DNA of 64,000 nt, from contig CANMJR010000008.1 in NCBI GenBank assembly GCA_947498025.1, positions 1 through 64,000 on the forward strand, in the 5' to 3' direction. Under the pieces are notes generated by a model, which worked only from the letters and a program-made list of their open reading frames with translations, was not told the origin of the DNA and searched no databases. Positions 7,904-17,375 of the stretch are shown piece after piece. Every line of letters begins with the position of its first letter. Position 1 is the first letter of the stretch. The position numbers were made by a program, and so were the translations under genes. This DNA is from Helicobacteraceae bacterium (GTDB lineage: Bacteria; Campylobacterota; Campylobacteria; Campylobacterales; Sulfurimonadaceae).

Positions 7904-8899
7904 TTGAAAAAGTTATTTTTACTATTTTTAGCGCTTTTTGCACTTTTTTTTAGTGCATGTAGCACAAAGAAAGTTTTTGAGCCACAAGTAGTTGCAGGTA
8001 GCTGGGACAAACATGGCAGTATTGATGATAAAGTTGTTGATATTACTTCAAGTGTAGCACTGCTGGAAAACCGTAAAGTTTTAGCAAAAGATAAAATTAT
8101 AGAGATAGAAGTTGCAGAGTCCTATAGACTTTTGGCAAGCAGCGATGGGTGGATAATAAGCTCTACCATTGATGGCAAGCTCATGCTTCAATATATCGCA
8201 GATAATAAAATGGTTGAGAAGTTTGACCTTAAAAAAACAATAGCGAGTGCCAGTGTAAAAAATGACATGTTGGCAGTTTTGTTTGCCGATAATGAGATGG
8301 CGCTTTACTCAATAGGAACGAAAGAGTTACTTTTAAAAGAGCAGGGCGATGCCGCTTTAGCGGTTGATTCTAGGATTGTAAGTCCACATTTTATGGGTGA
8401 ATTGGTTCTCTTCCCGACTCTTGACGGAAAAGTTGTTATTGTCAATACGAAGTTAAAAAAGAAACTGCGTACTATTATTGTTTCTTCAGAAGAACATTTT
8501 AATAACATTATCTATTTTGATGTGATAGACAATAAAATTGTAGCAGCAACCGGTCATAAAATACTCTCCATGTCCACCAAAGAGGAGAGAGAGCCCTATG
8601 AGATTCGAACTATTGTTTATGACAACAAGGATATTTTCCTAACTACAAAACAGGGTGAAGTTGTCTCTGTTACGCCTGATTTGAAACTGAGTGCAAAGAC
8701 AAAATTTCCTTTTGCCCACTTTTTGGGAATGATTGTTAAAGAAGATAAAGTATATCTTTTGGAAAAAGAGGGGTATATCATAGAATTGAGTAAAGATTTT
8801 AAAGAGCAGAAAATATATAAGGTTAGCTTGGCAGATGGGTATGTTTTTGCAGCAGATAAGATGTTTTACATAGATGATGCGTATATCTCAGTTGAGTAA
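7904..8899 (+). CDS. BamB-like beta-propeller lipoprotein
   Basis: A 331-residue protein beginning with a lipoprotein signal peptide (KKLFLLFLALFALFFSAC) whose lipobox FSAC puts the lipidated Cys near residue 19. The rest is beta-rich with repeated blocks of W/V-D-G-K-hydrophobic type (DGWIISSTIDGKLMLQ, ELVLFPTLDGKVVIVNTK, NKIVAATGHKILSMSTK, LTTKQGEVVSVTPD), as in PQQ-like propellers such as BamB. It follows the YfgM-like gene by three bases, the E. coli order. A role in outer-membrane protein assembly is therefore likely but inferred. The start is TTG at 7904; no ATG lies upstream of the signal peptide. It overlaps the recombinase gene by one base. Confidence 0.6.
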   Translation: MKKLFLLFLALFALFFSACSTKKVFEPQVVAGSWDKHGSIDDKVVDITSSVALLENRKVLAKDKIIEIEVAESYRLLASSDGWIISSTIDGKLMLQYIADNKMVEKFDLKKTIASASVKNDMLAVLFADNEMALYSIGTKELLLKEQGDAALAVDSRIVSPHFMGELVLFPTLDGKVVIVNTKLKKKLRTIIVSSEEHFNNIIYFDVIDNKIVAATGHKILSMSTKEEREPYEIRTIVYDNKDIFLTTKQGEVVSVTPDLKLSAKTKFPFAHFLGMIVKEDKVYLLEKEGYIIELSKDFKEQKIYKVSLADGYVFAADKMFYIDDAYISVE

Positions 8900-9714
8900 T
8901 GTCTAACGAGCTAGAAGCTTACTTAGAATATATAAGCGTTACAAGAGCGCTTAGTAAAAAGAGTGTAGAAGCTTATAAAAGCGACCTGCAGATGATAGAA
9001 GAAGAGCTTCAAAAAGCGCTTATTACTCTGGATTCTAAAACGCTTTTAAGCATCCTCTCAAAATACAAGAATAAAAGAACTCTCAACAGAAAATTATCTT
9101 CGGTAAATGCTTTTTTTGACTTTTGCTATAAAAGTCAGTTTTTAAACGAGCAGACAAAATTAAAACTCTCAAAAATCCCTAAGCTTCTTCCAAAATTTTT
9201 ATCCTATGAAGAGATACAAAGTGCACTAAAAGCCATAGACAGGAGCTCTTGGATAGGGCTTCGTGATTATGCTTTGATACTGTTTTTGTATGCAACAGGT
9301 ACTAGAATTAGCGAATGTTTGGCTTTAGCAAGAGATGATATTGACGGTGAATGGCTCCATATAAGACATGCCAAAGGTGAAAAAGAGAGAATTGTTCCGA
9401 TTGCAAAAGTTGCAAAGATAGCGATAGATGCCTATTTAAGAGAGTTTAAGTATGAAAAAGAGTTTGTTTGGTGCAATTACAAGGGTGAAAATTTGAGTAG
9501 AATCTCCGCCTTTAAGATAACACAAAAATACCTTGGTGTATCGCCCCATGTTCTTCGTCACTCTTACGCAACCTCTCTTATCATCGGCGGAGCAGATTTG
9601 CGAGTTGTTCAGGAGCTTTTAGGACATGCTTCACTCTTAACGACACAAATATATACACATGTTCAAAAGCAGGATTTGAAAAATACCGTAGAATCTTGTC
9701 ACCCAATGGCGTAA
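8899..9714 (+). CDS. Tyrosine recombinase (Xer-like)
   Basis: A 271-residue tyrosine recombinase. An N-terminal SAM-like core-binding domain (about 1-95) is followed by the catalytic domain with Arg136 (TGTRISE), Lys159, His217-x-x-Arg220 (PHVLRHSYATS), His243 (LLGHAS) and nucleophile Tyr252 (TQIYTHV), all intact. Its length is a little under XerC/XerD and well under the 350-residue XerH of Helicobacter. The position in a housekeeping operon, overlapping the BamB-like gene by one base, suggests a chromosomal dimer-resolution or other host function rather than a mobile-element integrase. No dif-like site was recognised in the window. Confidence 0.8.
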   Translation: MSNELEAYLEYISVTRALSKKSVEAYKSDLQMIEEELQKALITLDSKTLLSILSKYKNKRTLNRKLSSVNAFFDFCYKSQFLNEQTKLKLSKIPKLLPKFLSYEEIQSALKAIDRSSWIGLRDYALILFLYATGTRISECLALARDDIDGEWLHIRHAKGEKERIVPIAKVAKIAIDAYLREFKYEKEFVWCNYKGENLSRISAFKITQKYLGVSPHVLRHSYATSLIIGGADLRVVQELLGHASLLTTQIYTHVQKQDLKNTVESCHPMA

Positions 9715-9719
9715 CCGTA

Positions 9720-10190
9720 ATGAACACTGTAGACAACAGCTTCTTTTCAAAACCATACCTGAAATCACTCTTTTGGATTCAAAATAATTGGCACCGGCAC
9801 GGTGTTTTGGTTCATACGCTTCGAGTTACCTATTACATCCTAAAGGCAAGAGATTTTAAACTTTTTACGGCAGGATTACTGCATGATATAGGAAAGCCAT
9901 CCGTTGCCTTTCAAAAACCCGAAGATGTAGAGTTCGGTGAGTATAGTTTTACAGACCATGAAGAGAAGAGCTATCAAATAATTAAAAATTGGTCATTTAT
10001 AAGCGAATACACAAAGCAGATAGTTCGTTATCATTACCTTATTAGAGACATCCAAAAAAGCTTTACAGAAGACAAATCTAGGTATGATTCAAAAAAGAAA
10101 ATATGGGACAGTTTGAGTAAAAATATCCAAAAAGATTTAGAGAGATTTATACACTATGATGACTTAGGCAAGGGCAAAAAGAGAAGATGA
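9720..10190 (+). CDS. HD-domain metal-dependent phosphohydrolase-like protein
   Basis: A protein of about 156 residues with an HD-fold signature: the first His in HGVLVHTLRV, the paired HD in GLLHDIGKP, and a later conserved His in VRYHYLIRD. Such small HD proteins are phosphohydrolases acting on nucleotides or phosphoesters, but the substrate here is unknown. The ATG at 9720, six bases after the recombinase stop, gives the best start; a TTG at 9696 would overlap the recombinase. The end overlaps the next gene by four bases (ATGA). The basic tail (GKGKKRR) is a minor oddity. Confidence 0.7.
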   Translation: MNTVDNSFFSKPYLKSLFWIQNNWHRHGVLVHTLRVTYYILKARDFKLFTAGLLHDIGKPSVAFQKPEDVEFGEYSFTDHEEKSYQIIKNWSFISEYTKQIVRYHYLIRDIQKSFTEDKSRYDSKKKIWDSLSKNIQKDLERFIHYDDLGKGKKRR

Positions 10191-10690
10191 AAAAAATCAC
10201 ACCTTTTTTAATTGTTTTTATAATAATTTTTATTATTGTAACTTTGTTTTTATCTTTGGCATCCTCACAAAAGATGATAGTAATTAAAGAGGGTAATACA
10301 AAAATGTTACCTCTTGAAATGGAGCTAGGCAAATATCAAGACAGTGACTGCGGCATGGTTATAAAAGATTTAGAGTACGCTTCGCAGGTGGTATCAAAAG
10401 GTGGAAAAACTTGGTTTTTTCATGACCATGGAGGGTTCATTAACTGGCTTAAAGATAAAGAGTTTCAGGATGATGTAACTATCTGGGTAATGAGCAAAGA
10501 CACAAAAAGATGGATAGATGCAAAAGAGGCGTTCTACTCTTTGAACGATAAAACGCCGATGGGCTATGGCTTCGGTGCCTATGAAAATAGAGGCAAAGGG
10601 CAGATTGATTTTGAAATCATGAAACTCAGAATGCTTCGTGGCGAAACACTCAATAACCCACATATTAAAAAACAACTCCTAGGCAATTGA
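10187..10690 (+). CDS. NosL-like membrane-anchored protein, probable copper handling
   Basis: A 167-residue protein with one N-terminal membrane helix (FLIVFIIIFIIVTLFLSLA) and a periplasmic domain. The block DSDCGMVIKDLEYASQVV, then GKTWFFHDHGGFINWL, matches the NosL pattern (C-G-M-x-I ... A-x-Q ... F-D-D-x-G). In NosL the Cys-Gly-Met and nearby residues bind Cu(I) for delivery to periplasmic copper enzymes. The neighbour 10690 is a SafE/UreH-type transporter of the kind seen near copper-oxidase maturation genes. Copper supply to an oxidase or reductase is therefore plausible (inference). It overlaps both flanking genes by one to four bases. Confidence 0.65.
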   Translation: MKKITPFLIVFIIIFIIVTLFLSLASSQKMIVIKEGNTKMLPLEMELGKYQDSDCGMVIKDLEYASQVVSKGGKTWFFHDHGGFINWLKDKEFQDDVTIWVMSKDTKRWIDAKEAFYSLNDKTPMGYGFGAYENRGKGQIDFEIMKLRMLRGETLNNPHIKKQLLGN

Positions 10691-11400
10691 TGGAAACCGT
10701 AAATATTTTAACCATTATCAGTATAGCTTTTTTAGGCTCTTTTGGACATTGCATAGGCATGTGCGGAGGAATTGTCGTAGCATACTCAACAATTAAAATA
10801 GATTCGAAAAACTCCAAATTATCTCAAGCACTTTCGCATCTTCTCTACTCCTTGGGCAGAGTCTTGACCTACACAACTTTGGGTGCGATATTTGGAGCAC
10901 TCGGCGGAGTTGCAACTTTTAGCAACAACGCAAATGGCGGATTATTGATTTTTGCCGGTGTTGCCATGGTTCTTGCCGGTCTTTCATTGATGGGGAAGAT
11001 AAAATTTTTAACTCTTATTGAACACTCCTTCGCATCATCACCCCTCTACAAAAGCACCTTTAAAAAGGTACTCAACTCTAAATCAAATCTCAGTTTTTTT
11101 ATTTTAGGCATGTTGAATGGTCTTCTGCCTTGTGGATTTGTTTATTTCTTTGCCATAACAGCGGCTAGTACCGCCGACCCACTCTCCGGTGCTTTGGTCA
11201 TGGCGATTTTTGGACTTAGTACGGTTCCGGCTATGTTTACTCTTGGTTTTATGACATCTCTTGCCTCGGCAACAGGGTTTAGAAATATGATGATGAGTCT
11301 CTCTTCTATAGCCGTAATTTTGTATGGAACATACACGATTTATAATGGGTATGACTATATTTCTAATCCCCAAAAAACATTAAGAGATTGTCATAAATAA
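10690..11400 (+). CDS. Sulfite exporter TauE/SafE (UreH-like) family membrane protein
   Basis: About 236 residues with roughly six membrane helices. The hallmark FGHCIGMCGG is near the N-terminus in the first helix, and a second half-motif GLLPCGFVYFF sits near residue 150. These Cys/His-containing helices resemble the DsbD/CcdA-UreH group that moves metal or reductant. In Campylobacterota, members of this family cluster with cbb3-oxidase maturation genes, so copper or redox transport is likely here. I chose the ATG at 10690, overlapping the NosL-like stop (TGATG); an in-frame TTG lies one codon before. After the stop, a short stem around 11396-11410 is too weak to call as a terminator. Confidence 0.75.
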   Translation: METVNILTIISIAFLGSFGHCIGMCGGIVVAYSTIKIDSKNSKLSQALSHLLYSLGRVLTYTTLGAIFGALGGVATFSNNANGGLLIFAGVAMVLAGLSLMGKIKFLTLIEHSFASSPLYKSTFKKVLNSKSNLSFFILGMLNGLLPCGFVYFFAITAASTADPLSGALVMAIFGLSTVPAMFTLGFMTSLASATGFRNMMMSLSSIAVILYGTYTIYNGYDYISNPQKTLRDCHK

Positions 11401-11419
11401 GAGTTTATTTTTAAAATGA

Positions 11420-11425
11420 TATAAT
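11420..11425 (+). promoter_or_regulatory. Candidate sigma-70 -10 box for the HDOD gene
   Basis: TATAAT stands 22 bp before the GTG start at 11448, with the RBS AAAAAGG at 11434-11440 between them. No clear -35 is visible, which is usual for Campylobacterota promoters. Confidence 0.4.
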
Positions 11426-11447
11426 AAATGAAAAAAAAGGTTTTATT

Positions 11448-12275
11448 GTGAAAAGTTCAATTGTTGATAGCATAATGTCTCTTCCCCCGCTTCCAAAAAC
11501 TATTGCGGATGTCAATTTGATTTATGCTAATGAAGACTCTTCTCTCTCGGACATGACGAAAGCTATAGAATCTGATCCAATGATTGTTGCCAATATATTA
11601 AAAGCTGCTAACTCGCCTCTGTATGGATTTGGCAGAGAGATACAAAGTGTTGCTCAAGCAGTTGCTCTTTTTGGCATAGAGATGACGCGTTCCATTGCAG
11701 TTGGAAACTCTGTTAAAAAACTGTTAAATGTGGATATGCAGCCCTATAGGGTTACATCTGAAAGATTTGCAGAGATATCTTCACTACAGGCTACTTTGAT
11801 GTTAAAGTGGTATAACAAAGTAGATAAGAGAAAAGCTGCAAAACTCTATCTTGCCGCATTTTTACAAGAGACAGGAAAGATAATTATTGCAAGTACCATA
11901 ATGCAAAATGATGAAACTATAAGTTTTTCATCTGAAGTTGAGATGTCAAATAATTTGGCAGAAGTCGAAAAAGCCTATGTTGATGTGACAACTTCTGAAG
12001 TGACGTCAAAAGTGTTCGAACATTGGGGATTTGATAGCGAATTTATAGATATTATTAAATATGCAGATGATCCATATGCTGCTCCAGAAGATATTAAAGA
12101 GTATTCCATGGCTTTAAATATCATTAAAACTATAGTTCCTGTAAACAAACCATTTTCAGAAGTTGCAATAAACTTCGGGTTAAAAAAAGCAATGGATGCG
12201 GAGTTGGATTATCGTTCATTAGAAGAGGCAATAAATGAGATGATAGATGCACAACAAAAGGGGATTTATGAGTAA
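11448..12275 (+). CDS. HDOD-domain signalling protein
   Basis: A 275-residue protein that is almost entirely an HDOD domain. It starts IVDSIMSLPPLPKTIADV and continues with SDPMIVANILKAANSPLYGFGREIQSVAQAVALFG, the classic HDOD opening. Such proteins lack HD catalysis and act as scaffolds in motility and signalling networks; output is unknown. The start is GTG at 11448, with AAAAAGG seven bases before it and TATAAT further up. The end runs past the start of polA (12268) by eight bases, so the two are probably co-transcribed. No second domain is present. Confidence 0.82.
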   Translation: MKSSIVDSIMSLPPLPKTIADVNLIYANEDSSLSDMTKAIESDPMIVANILKAANSPLYGFGREIQSVAQAVALFGIEMTRSIAVGNSVKKLLNVDMQPYRVTSERFAEISSLQATLMLKWYNKVDKRKAAKLYLAAFLQETGKIIIASTIMQNDETISFSSEVEMSNNLAEVEKAYVDVTTSEVTSKVFEHWGFDSEFIDIIKYADDPYAAPEDIKEYSMALNIIKTIVPVNKPFSEVAINFGLKKAMDAELDYRSLEEAINEMIDAQQKGIYE

Positions 12276-14991
12276 AACCGTAACAATCATAGACACATTC
12301 GGTTTTTTCTTTCGTAGTTTTTATGCACTTCCCCAACACCTAAAAAACAGAGACGGTTTTCCGACAGGTCTTTTGACAGGTTTCACAAATTTTATAGCAA
12401 CGCTTCAAAAACAGCATGACAGTGACTACATAGTTTTTGCAATAGACTCAAAAGGTGCAACCTTTAGAAATGAAATAGACCCAAATTATAAGGCTCATCG
12501 CCAAGCACCGCCTGAAGAGCTTACCATGCAGCTGCCGATTGCTATAGAGTGGATTGACAAGATGGGCTATAAAACTCTGGGTCAGGTGGGCTTTGAGGCG
12601 GACGATATTATCGCAACGGTTGTAAAGTTTGCAAAAAATCAGGGTTATAATGTTCGCGTTGTCTCACATGACAAAGACCTTTATCAGCTTATAGACGATG
12701 GCAAAATAGTTCTCGTGGATGCCATAAAAAGAGCAACCGTAGATGAGGATGCATGTTTTCAAAAGTATGGAATCACTCCCAAACAGTTTATAGATTATCA
12801 ATCTATTCTGGGCGACAGTGCCGACAATGTTCCGGGTGTTAGGGGAATCGGCAAGGTCGGTGCCGAAAAACTTCTGGTGGAATATGGAAGCTTAGATAAT
12901 ATTTATGCGCATATAGATGAGATAAAACCTGCAGGAGCTCAGAAAAAACTTATCGAGTCAAAAGCCAATGCCTACATGTCAAGAAAACTTGTTACTCTCA
13001 GAGATGATGTATTGGAGAGTTTTGACTTTGAAGAGTACAAGATGAATATTGAACATCCCTTTTTAAACATCTACGACGAGCTTGTAAAGTATGAGCAAAA
13101 TGCCATTTTAAGAACACTACAGGCAAAAGGGCATGTAAGCCAAGAAGCGCATCAAGAAGCACAAGTTAGAGTGGAGAATAACAAAGAGAGTGAGAGCACA
13201 AATTTGGAGTTTAAAACAACACTTCTGACCGATGTCAAAGAGCTAAATAAAATTTTAGATACTTTAACTAAAGAGACTGTTATTGCCTTTGACACAGAGA
13301 CAACAGGGCTTGAGTATGATAGAGACTCTCTTGTAGGATTTAGTTTTTGCTTCAACGACTCAGAGGCGTTTTATGTTCCAATTGCCCATTTTTATCTCGG
13401 TGTGCCGGAGCAGATAAGTCAAGATGATGCCAAAAAAGCTATTAAAAAGATATTTAACTCTCGCGTTGTCGGGCATAACATCAAGTTTGATTTGCACTTT
13501 GTCACAAGATTTTTAGAAGAGGATGCACTTGAGATATATTCTGACAGCATGCTACTAGGATGGCTTATCAATCCTGAGAGTGCCTTGTCTCTTGATAAAT
13601 TAGCAGAAAAACTTCTTAACCATACGATGGTCTCCTTTAAAAATACGGTAAAAAAAGGGGACACTTTTGCAAGCGTTGCGCTAGAAGAGGCATGCGAATA
13701 TGCGGCGGAAGATGCCTATGTCACTCTGAAACTTTTTCACAGATTTAACAAAATGCTGGAACTGCAAAATGCAAAACATCTCATAGAAGAGGCACAGCAG
13801 GTGGAGATACCTTTTATTCTGACGCTTCTGCACATGGAAAAAGCCGGAATCAAAGTCGATGGTGCATTCTTAAAAGAGTTTTTGGTAGAGGTAAAAGAGA
13901 CGCTTGCCGGACTAACAAAAAGCATCTACGAACAAGCCGGAAGTGAGTTTAATATCAACTCAACACAGCAGTTGGGTGCGATTTTGTTCGATACTTTGGG
14001 ATTACCTTTTGGCAAGAAAACAAAAACAGGCTACTCAACAGATGAAAATGTACTCAGTTCGCTCAAAGATGCACATGAAATAGTCCCTATGCTACTGGAT
14101 TATAGAGAGGTTTATAAGCTCTATTCGACTTATATTGAACCGCTTTTGAAACTGAGCATGGAGAGTGGGAAGAGCCGTGTCCACACCTCGTTTGTGCAGA
14201 CGGGGACGGCAACGGGGCGACTCAGCTCTAAAAATCCGAACCTTCAAAATATACCGGCTAGAACAAAACTGGGTCTGAGAATCAGAGAGGCTTTTGTAGC
14301 ACCAAGCGGCAGAAAACTGATAGGCATCGACTATTCGCAAATCGAGCTGAGACTTCTTGCCCACTTCACGCAAGACCATGTATTGGTGGATGCTTTTAAA
14401 AATGACAAAGATATCCACATGCAGACAGCCATCGCACTCTTTGGCGAAGAGGAAGCAAAAGAGAAAAGAAATGTGGCAAAAACCGTAAACTTTGGACTTC
14501 TCTACGGCATGGGACAAAAAAAACTCTCAGATACTTTGGGCATTACAACCAAAGAGGCAAAAGAGATTATAGAGAGATATTTTGAGAGTTTTAAAAGCGT
14601 CAAAAGTTATTTCCGTTCTATCGTTGACACTTCAAAAGAGCAGGGGTATGTAGAGACACTTTTAAAACGCCGCAGATATTTTGACTACGAAAATGCTTCG
14701 CCGATGTTTAGAGCCGCATACGAAAGAGAGTCGGTAAACAGCGTATTTCAGGGAAGTGCAAGCGATTTGATAAAACTCTCCATGAACAAAATAGACAAAA
14801 TTATAAGAGAAGAGGGGCTTCCTGCCGTGATGCTTTTACAAATACATGACGAACTTATTTTTGAAGTGGATGAAGCTGAAGCAGAAACTTTAGGGGAGAG
14901 ATTCAGAGAAATCATGGAAACTATTATGCAGCTCAATGTTCCGCTTAAAGCGAGTTTGAATATTGGTGATAATTGGGGTGAGTTGAAGTAA
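12268..14991 (+). CDS. polA: DNA polymerase I
   Basis: A 907-residue DNA polymerase I with all three modules. The 5'-3' exonuclease (about 1-290) shows FEADDIIATV and GDSADNVPGVRGIGKVGAEKLL. The 3'-5' exonuclease (about 310-500) retains FDTETTGLEYD and the later YAAEDAYVTLKL, so proofreading looks intact, unlike in some PolI. The polymerase has motif A (DYSQIELRLLAHF), motif B (RNVAKTVNFGLLYGMG) and motif C (QIHDELIFEVDE). It fills Okazaki-fragment and repair gaps. The ATG at 12268 follows AAGGGGA closely; an ATG seven codons upstream lacks a good RBS. It ends before an accessory patch. Confidence 0.95.
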   Translation: MSKTVTIIDTFGFFFRSFYALPQHLKNRDGFPTGLLTGFTNFIATLQKQHDSDYIVFAIDSKGATFRNEIDPNYKAHRQAPPEELTMQLPIAIEWIDKMGYKTLGQVGFEADDIIATVVKFAKNQGYNVRVVSHDKDLYQLIDDGKIVLVDAIKRATVDEDACFQKYGITPKQFIDYQSILGDSADNVPGVRGIGKVGAEKLLVEYGSLDNIYAHIDEIKPAGAQKKLIESKANAYMSRKLVTLRDDVLESFDFEEYKMNIEHPFLNIYDELVKYEQNAILRTLQAKGHVSQEAHQEAQVRVENNKESESTNLEFKTTLLTDVKELNKILDTLTKETVIAFDTETTGLEYDRDSLVGFSFCFNDSEAFYVPIAHFYLGVPEQISQDDAKKAIKKIFNSRVVGHNIKFDLHFVTRFLEEDALEIYSDSMLLGWLINPESALSLDKLAEKLLNHTMVSFKNTVKKGDTFASVALEEACEYAAEDAYVTLKLFHRFNKMLELQNAKHLIEEAQQVEIPFILTLLHMEKAGIKVDGAFLKEFLVEVKETLAGLTKSIYEQAGSEFNINSTQQLGAILFDTLGLPFGKKTKTGYSTDENVLSSLKDAHEIVPMLLDYREVYKLYSTYIEPLLKLSMESGKSRVHTSFVQTGTATGRLSSKNPNLQNIPARTKLGLRIREAFVAPSGRKLIGIDYSQIELRLLAHFTQDHVLVDAFKNDKDIHMQTAIALFGEEEAKEKRNVAKTVNFGLLYGMGQKKLSDTLGITTKEAKEIIERYFESFKSVKSYFRSIVDTSKEQGYVETLLKRRRYFDYENASPMFRAAYERESVNSVFQGSASDLIKLSMNKIDKIIREEGLPAVMLLQIHDELIFEVDEAEAETLGERFREIMETIMQLNVPLKASLNIGDNWGELK

Positions 14992-15021
14992 GCAATTTTC
15001 TTCTAAGCAAAAAGGTTAGTT

Positions 15022-16038
15022 ATGAATCAAAATAGAACGCTCACAACGCAAGATGAACTCACAGAATTTTTACTCTACACTACACCAAACAACAATGTAA
15101 GAGTTGAGATTTATCTCAACAATGAGACCGTTTGGTTGCCTCAAAAGAGGATTGCGGAGCTTTTTGGAGTGCAAAGACCTGCAGTTACAAAACACCTAAA
15201 AAATATCTTTGAGTGCGGTGAACTCGAAGAAAATTCAGTTAGTTCCATTTTGGAACATACTGCCGAAGATGGGAAAAAATATCAAACTAACTATTACAAC
15301 CTCGATGCCATCCTCTCCGTCGGCTACCGTGTAAACTCAAGCCAAGCGACACAGTTTCGCATCTGGGCGACTAAAATCCTCAAAGAGTATATCATCAAAG
15401 GTTTTGCCATGGATGATGAGAGGCTCAAAAACGGCAGATATTTCGGCAAAGATTACTTCAAAGAACTTCTTGAACGCGTCCGTTCTATCCGCACGAGCGA
15501 GAGAAGAATTTACCAGCAAATCACCGACATTTTTGCAGAGTGCAGCATGGATTATGACGCAAAATCACAAACTACAAAAAACTTTTACGCCACCATTCAA
15601 AACAGATTTCACTATGCCATAAGCGGACAAACAGCCGCCGAAATCATCTACGAAAATGCCGACAAAACCAAACCTTACATGGGCTTACAAACTTTTAAAA
15701 ATGCACCAAGCGGAAGAGTTCTAAAGTCGGATACGGTCATCGCAAAAAACTATCTCAGCGAAGAGGAAATCAAAAGATTAGAGCGAGCAGTATCGGGCTA
15801 TTTCGACTACATAGAGCGACTTATAGAAAATAAAACAACCCTCAGAATGGAACAAGTCGCCGACTCTGTCAATAAATTCCTAGAATTCAACGAGTACAAA
15901 ATCCTCCAAAACAACGGCACAATCTCAAAAATACAAGCAGAAGAAAAAGCCTTTGCAGAGTATGAGGAGTTTAACAAAACGCAGAAAATAGAGTCCGATT
16001 TTGACAGAGAGATGAAGAGGGTTTTTGGGAATAGTTAA
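15022..16038 (+). CDS. RhuM-family protein
   Basis: A 338-residue protein recognisable as the RhuM family. An N-terminal winged-helix-like region (VWLPQKRIAELFGVQRPAVTKHLKNIFECGEL) is followed by the conserved YYNLDAILSVGYRVNSSQATQFRIWATKILKEY block. RhuM genes occur in pathogenicity islands, prophage remnants and variable regions, and their biochemical role is not settled; the first region suggests DNA binding. It stands alone after polA and starts an accessory patch before the AAA pair at 16149. There is a 30-bp gap after polA and an AAAAGG RBS. Base composition looks close to the host, so it may be an old acquisition. Confidence 0.8.
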   Translation: MNQNRTLTTQDELTEFLLYTTPNNNVRVEIYLNNETVWLPQKRIAELFGVQRPAVTKHLKNIFECGELEENSVSSILEHTAEDGKKYQTNYYNLDAILSVGYRVNSSQATQFRIWATKILKEYIIKGFAMDDERLKNGRYFGKDYFKELLERVRSIRTSERRIYQQITDIFAECSMDYDAKSQTTKNFYATIQNRFHYAISGQTAAEIIYENADKTKPYMGLQTFKNAPSGRVLKSDTVIAKNYLSEEEIKRLERAVSGYFDYIERLIENKTTLRMEQVADSVNKFLEFNEYKILQNNGTISKIQAEEKAFAEYEEFNKTQKIESDFDREMKRVFGNS

Positions 16039-16148
16039 CTACTTCCTTTCTTGAAAACTATTTCAAAAACTAAAATTGTAAAATTGCTTACTATTGGGTA
16101 AAATGTGATTACAAAAAAAACATAAAAAATTTACAATAAAGTGATGAA

Positions 16149-17375
16149 ATGCCAAATTTGAATCTTAAAAACTTTGCCAAGATAAAAGGTAGTGATTTTG
16201 ATATAGAAGATATAACTGTTTTTGCTGGGAAACCCGGTAGTGGAAAGAGTTATATTATGAAATTTCAGTATGCATATACTGAAGCCATGAGTTCTATATT
16301 GAATGGAACTTATACAATGCATTATGCTTTAATGGATAATTCTGAAAATGAAGAAAGTATACTGCAAGCATTTAGAAACCTATTGTCACATTATGGTATA
16401 AATAATCAAGAAGAAATCAATCAATATATTGATTTAAATGATTATATTAAGGCTTATGAATTAATTGATTCTGAATCAAAAAATGTTGAAGAAAAAAATA
16501 AAGCCTTTATACATGTGATAAAAAATATTTTAAAAAAGCGTTCTGAAAAACAAACAAAATCTTTACTTGCTTCAAAAGATGAAAAGTTTCATTTCATTTT
16601 TAGAAATATTTTAGAATCTACATTTGGAGACATTAATCAACTAAATGAAAATTTTATTTACTCTACAGAAGAAGTAACCATAAATTATGGTGATAATAAA
16701 TTGGCAGTAAATAATTTACTTTTTAATGACAGGAATGAAGGGGCTATATTTGTTGAAACTCCGCTAATACTGGAATTTCAAAAATTTTTGCCAACTGAAA
16801 AATTTAAAGTTCCTTATCACATTGATTCGTTATTGCAAGAATTAAATAAAAATGACTTTACTTTTACAAGTGAAGATACAAATAAATTTATACATGAGTT
16901 TAAGACATCAACTTCTAAAATTATCAACGGAAATATTGCAAAAGGAACGCAAGGGTTTTCGTTTGAGTCAGATAGTGGAAAAAACTACAATATAGTAAAT
17001 GCCTCATCAGGAATAAAAAGTATAGGACTATTGCAATACTTAGTAACAAATAAAGCATTAAAAAAAGGTTCAACACTATTTTGGGAAGAACCAGAAGTTC
17101 ATCTTCATCCGACATGGCAGCTAAAAATGATTGATTTATTTATAGAACTAATGAATGCTGGCGTTAAGATAGTATTTTCTACACATAGCCCTTTTATGGC
17201 AGATTATCTTAATGCAAAAGCACAAAGAGAAAAGTTTTCAGACAGAGTTTCTTTTAATCTTTTAAGTGAAGAAAATGGCGTAGTTTCTAACACGATTTTG
17301 AATGATGAAAATTGGAATTTATTACAAGATGAATTGATGGGTGCTTTTGAGGATATTATGTGGCAATACCTATAG
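16149..17375 (+). CDS. AAA15/OLD-like ATPase, candidate defence protein
   Basis: A 408-residue ABC/SMC-type ATPase. Walker A is GKPGSGKS (residues 27-34), and the C-terminal half has TLFWEEPEVHLHPTWQ (Walker B with catalytic Glu) and VKIVFSTHSPFMADYL (switch His). NASSGIKSIGLLQYL occupies the signature position. There is no TOPRIM domain, so it is not a full OLD nuclease. The middle is AT-rich and Lys/Glu/Asn-rich, visibly different from flanking housekeeping genes. A small gene starts 16 bases before its end, so the two proteins probably work together. ATPase-effector pairs of this shape are common in anti-phage systems such as Gabija, Septu and PARIS; this is not a clear member of any of these. 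Confidence 0.7.
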   Translation: MPNLNLKNFAKIKGSDFDIEDITVFAGKPGSGKSYIMKFQYAYTEAMSSILNGTYTMHYALMDNSENEESILQAFRNLLSHYGINNQEEINQYIDLNDYIKAYELIDSESKNVEEKNKAFIHVIKNILKKRSEKQTKSLLASKDEKFHFIFRNILESTFGDINQLNENFIYSTEEVTINYGDNKLAVNNLLFNDRNEGAIFVETPLILEFQKFLPTEKFKVPYHIDSLLQELNKNDFTFTSEDTNKFIHEFKTSTSKIINGNIAKGTQGFSFESDSGKNYNIVNASSGIKSIGLLQYLVTNKALKKGSTLFWEEPEVHLHPTWQLKMIDLFIELMNAGVKIVFSTHSPFMADYLNAKAQREKFSDRVSFNLLSEENGVVSNTILNDENWNLLQDELMGAFEDIMWQYL

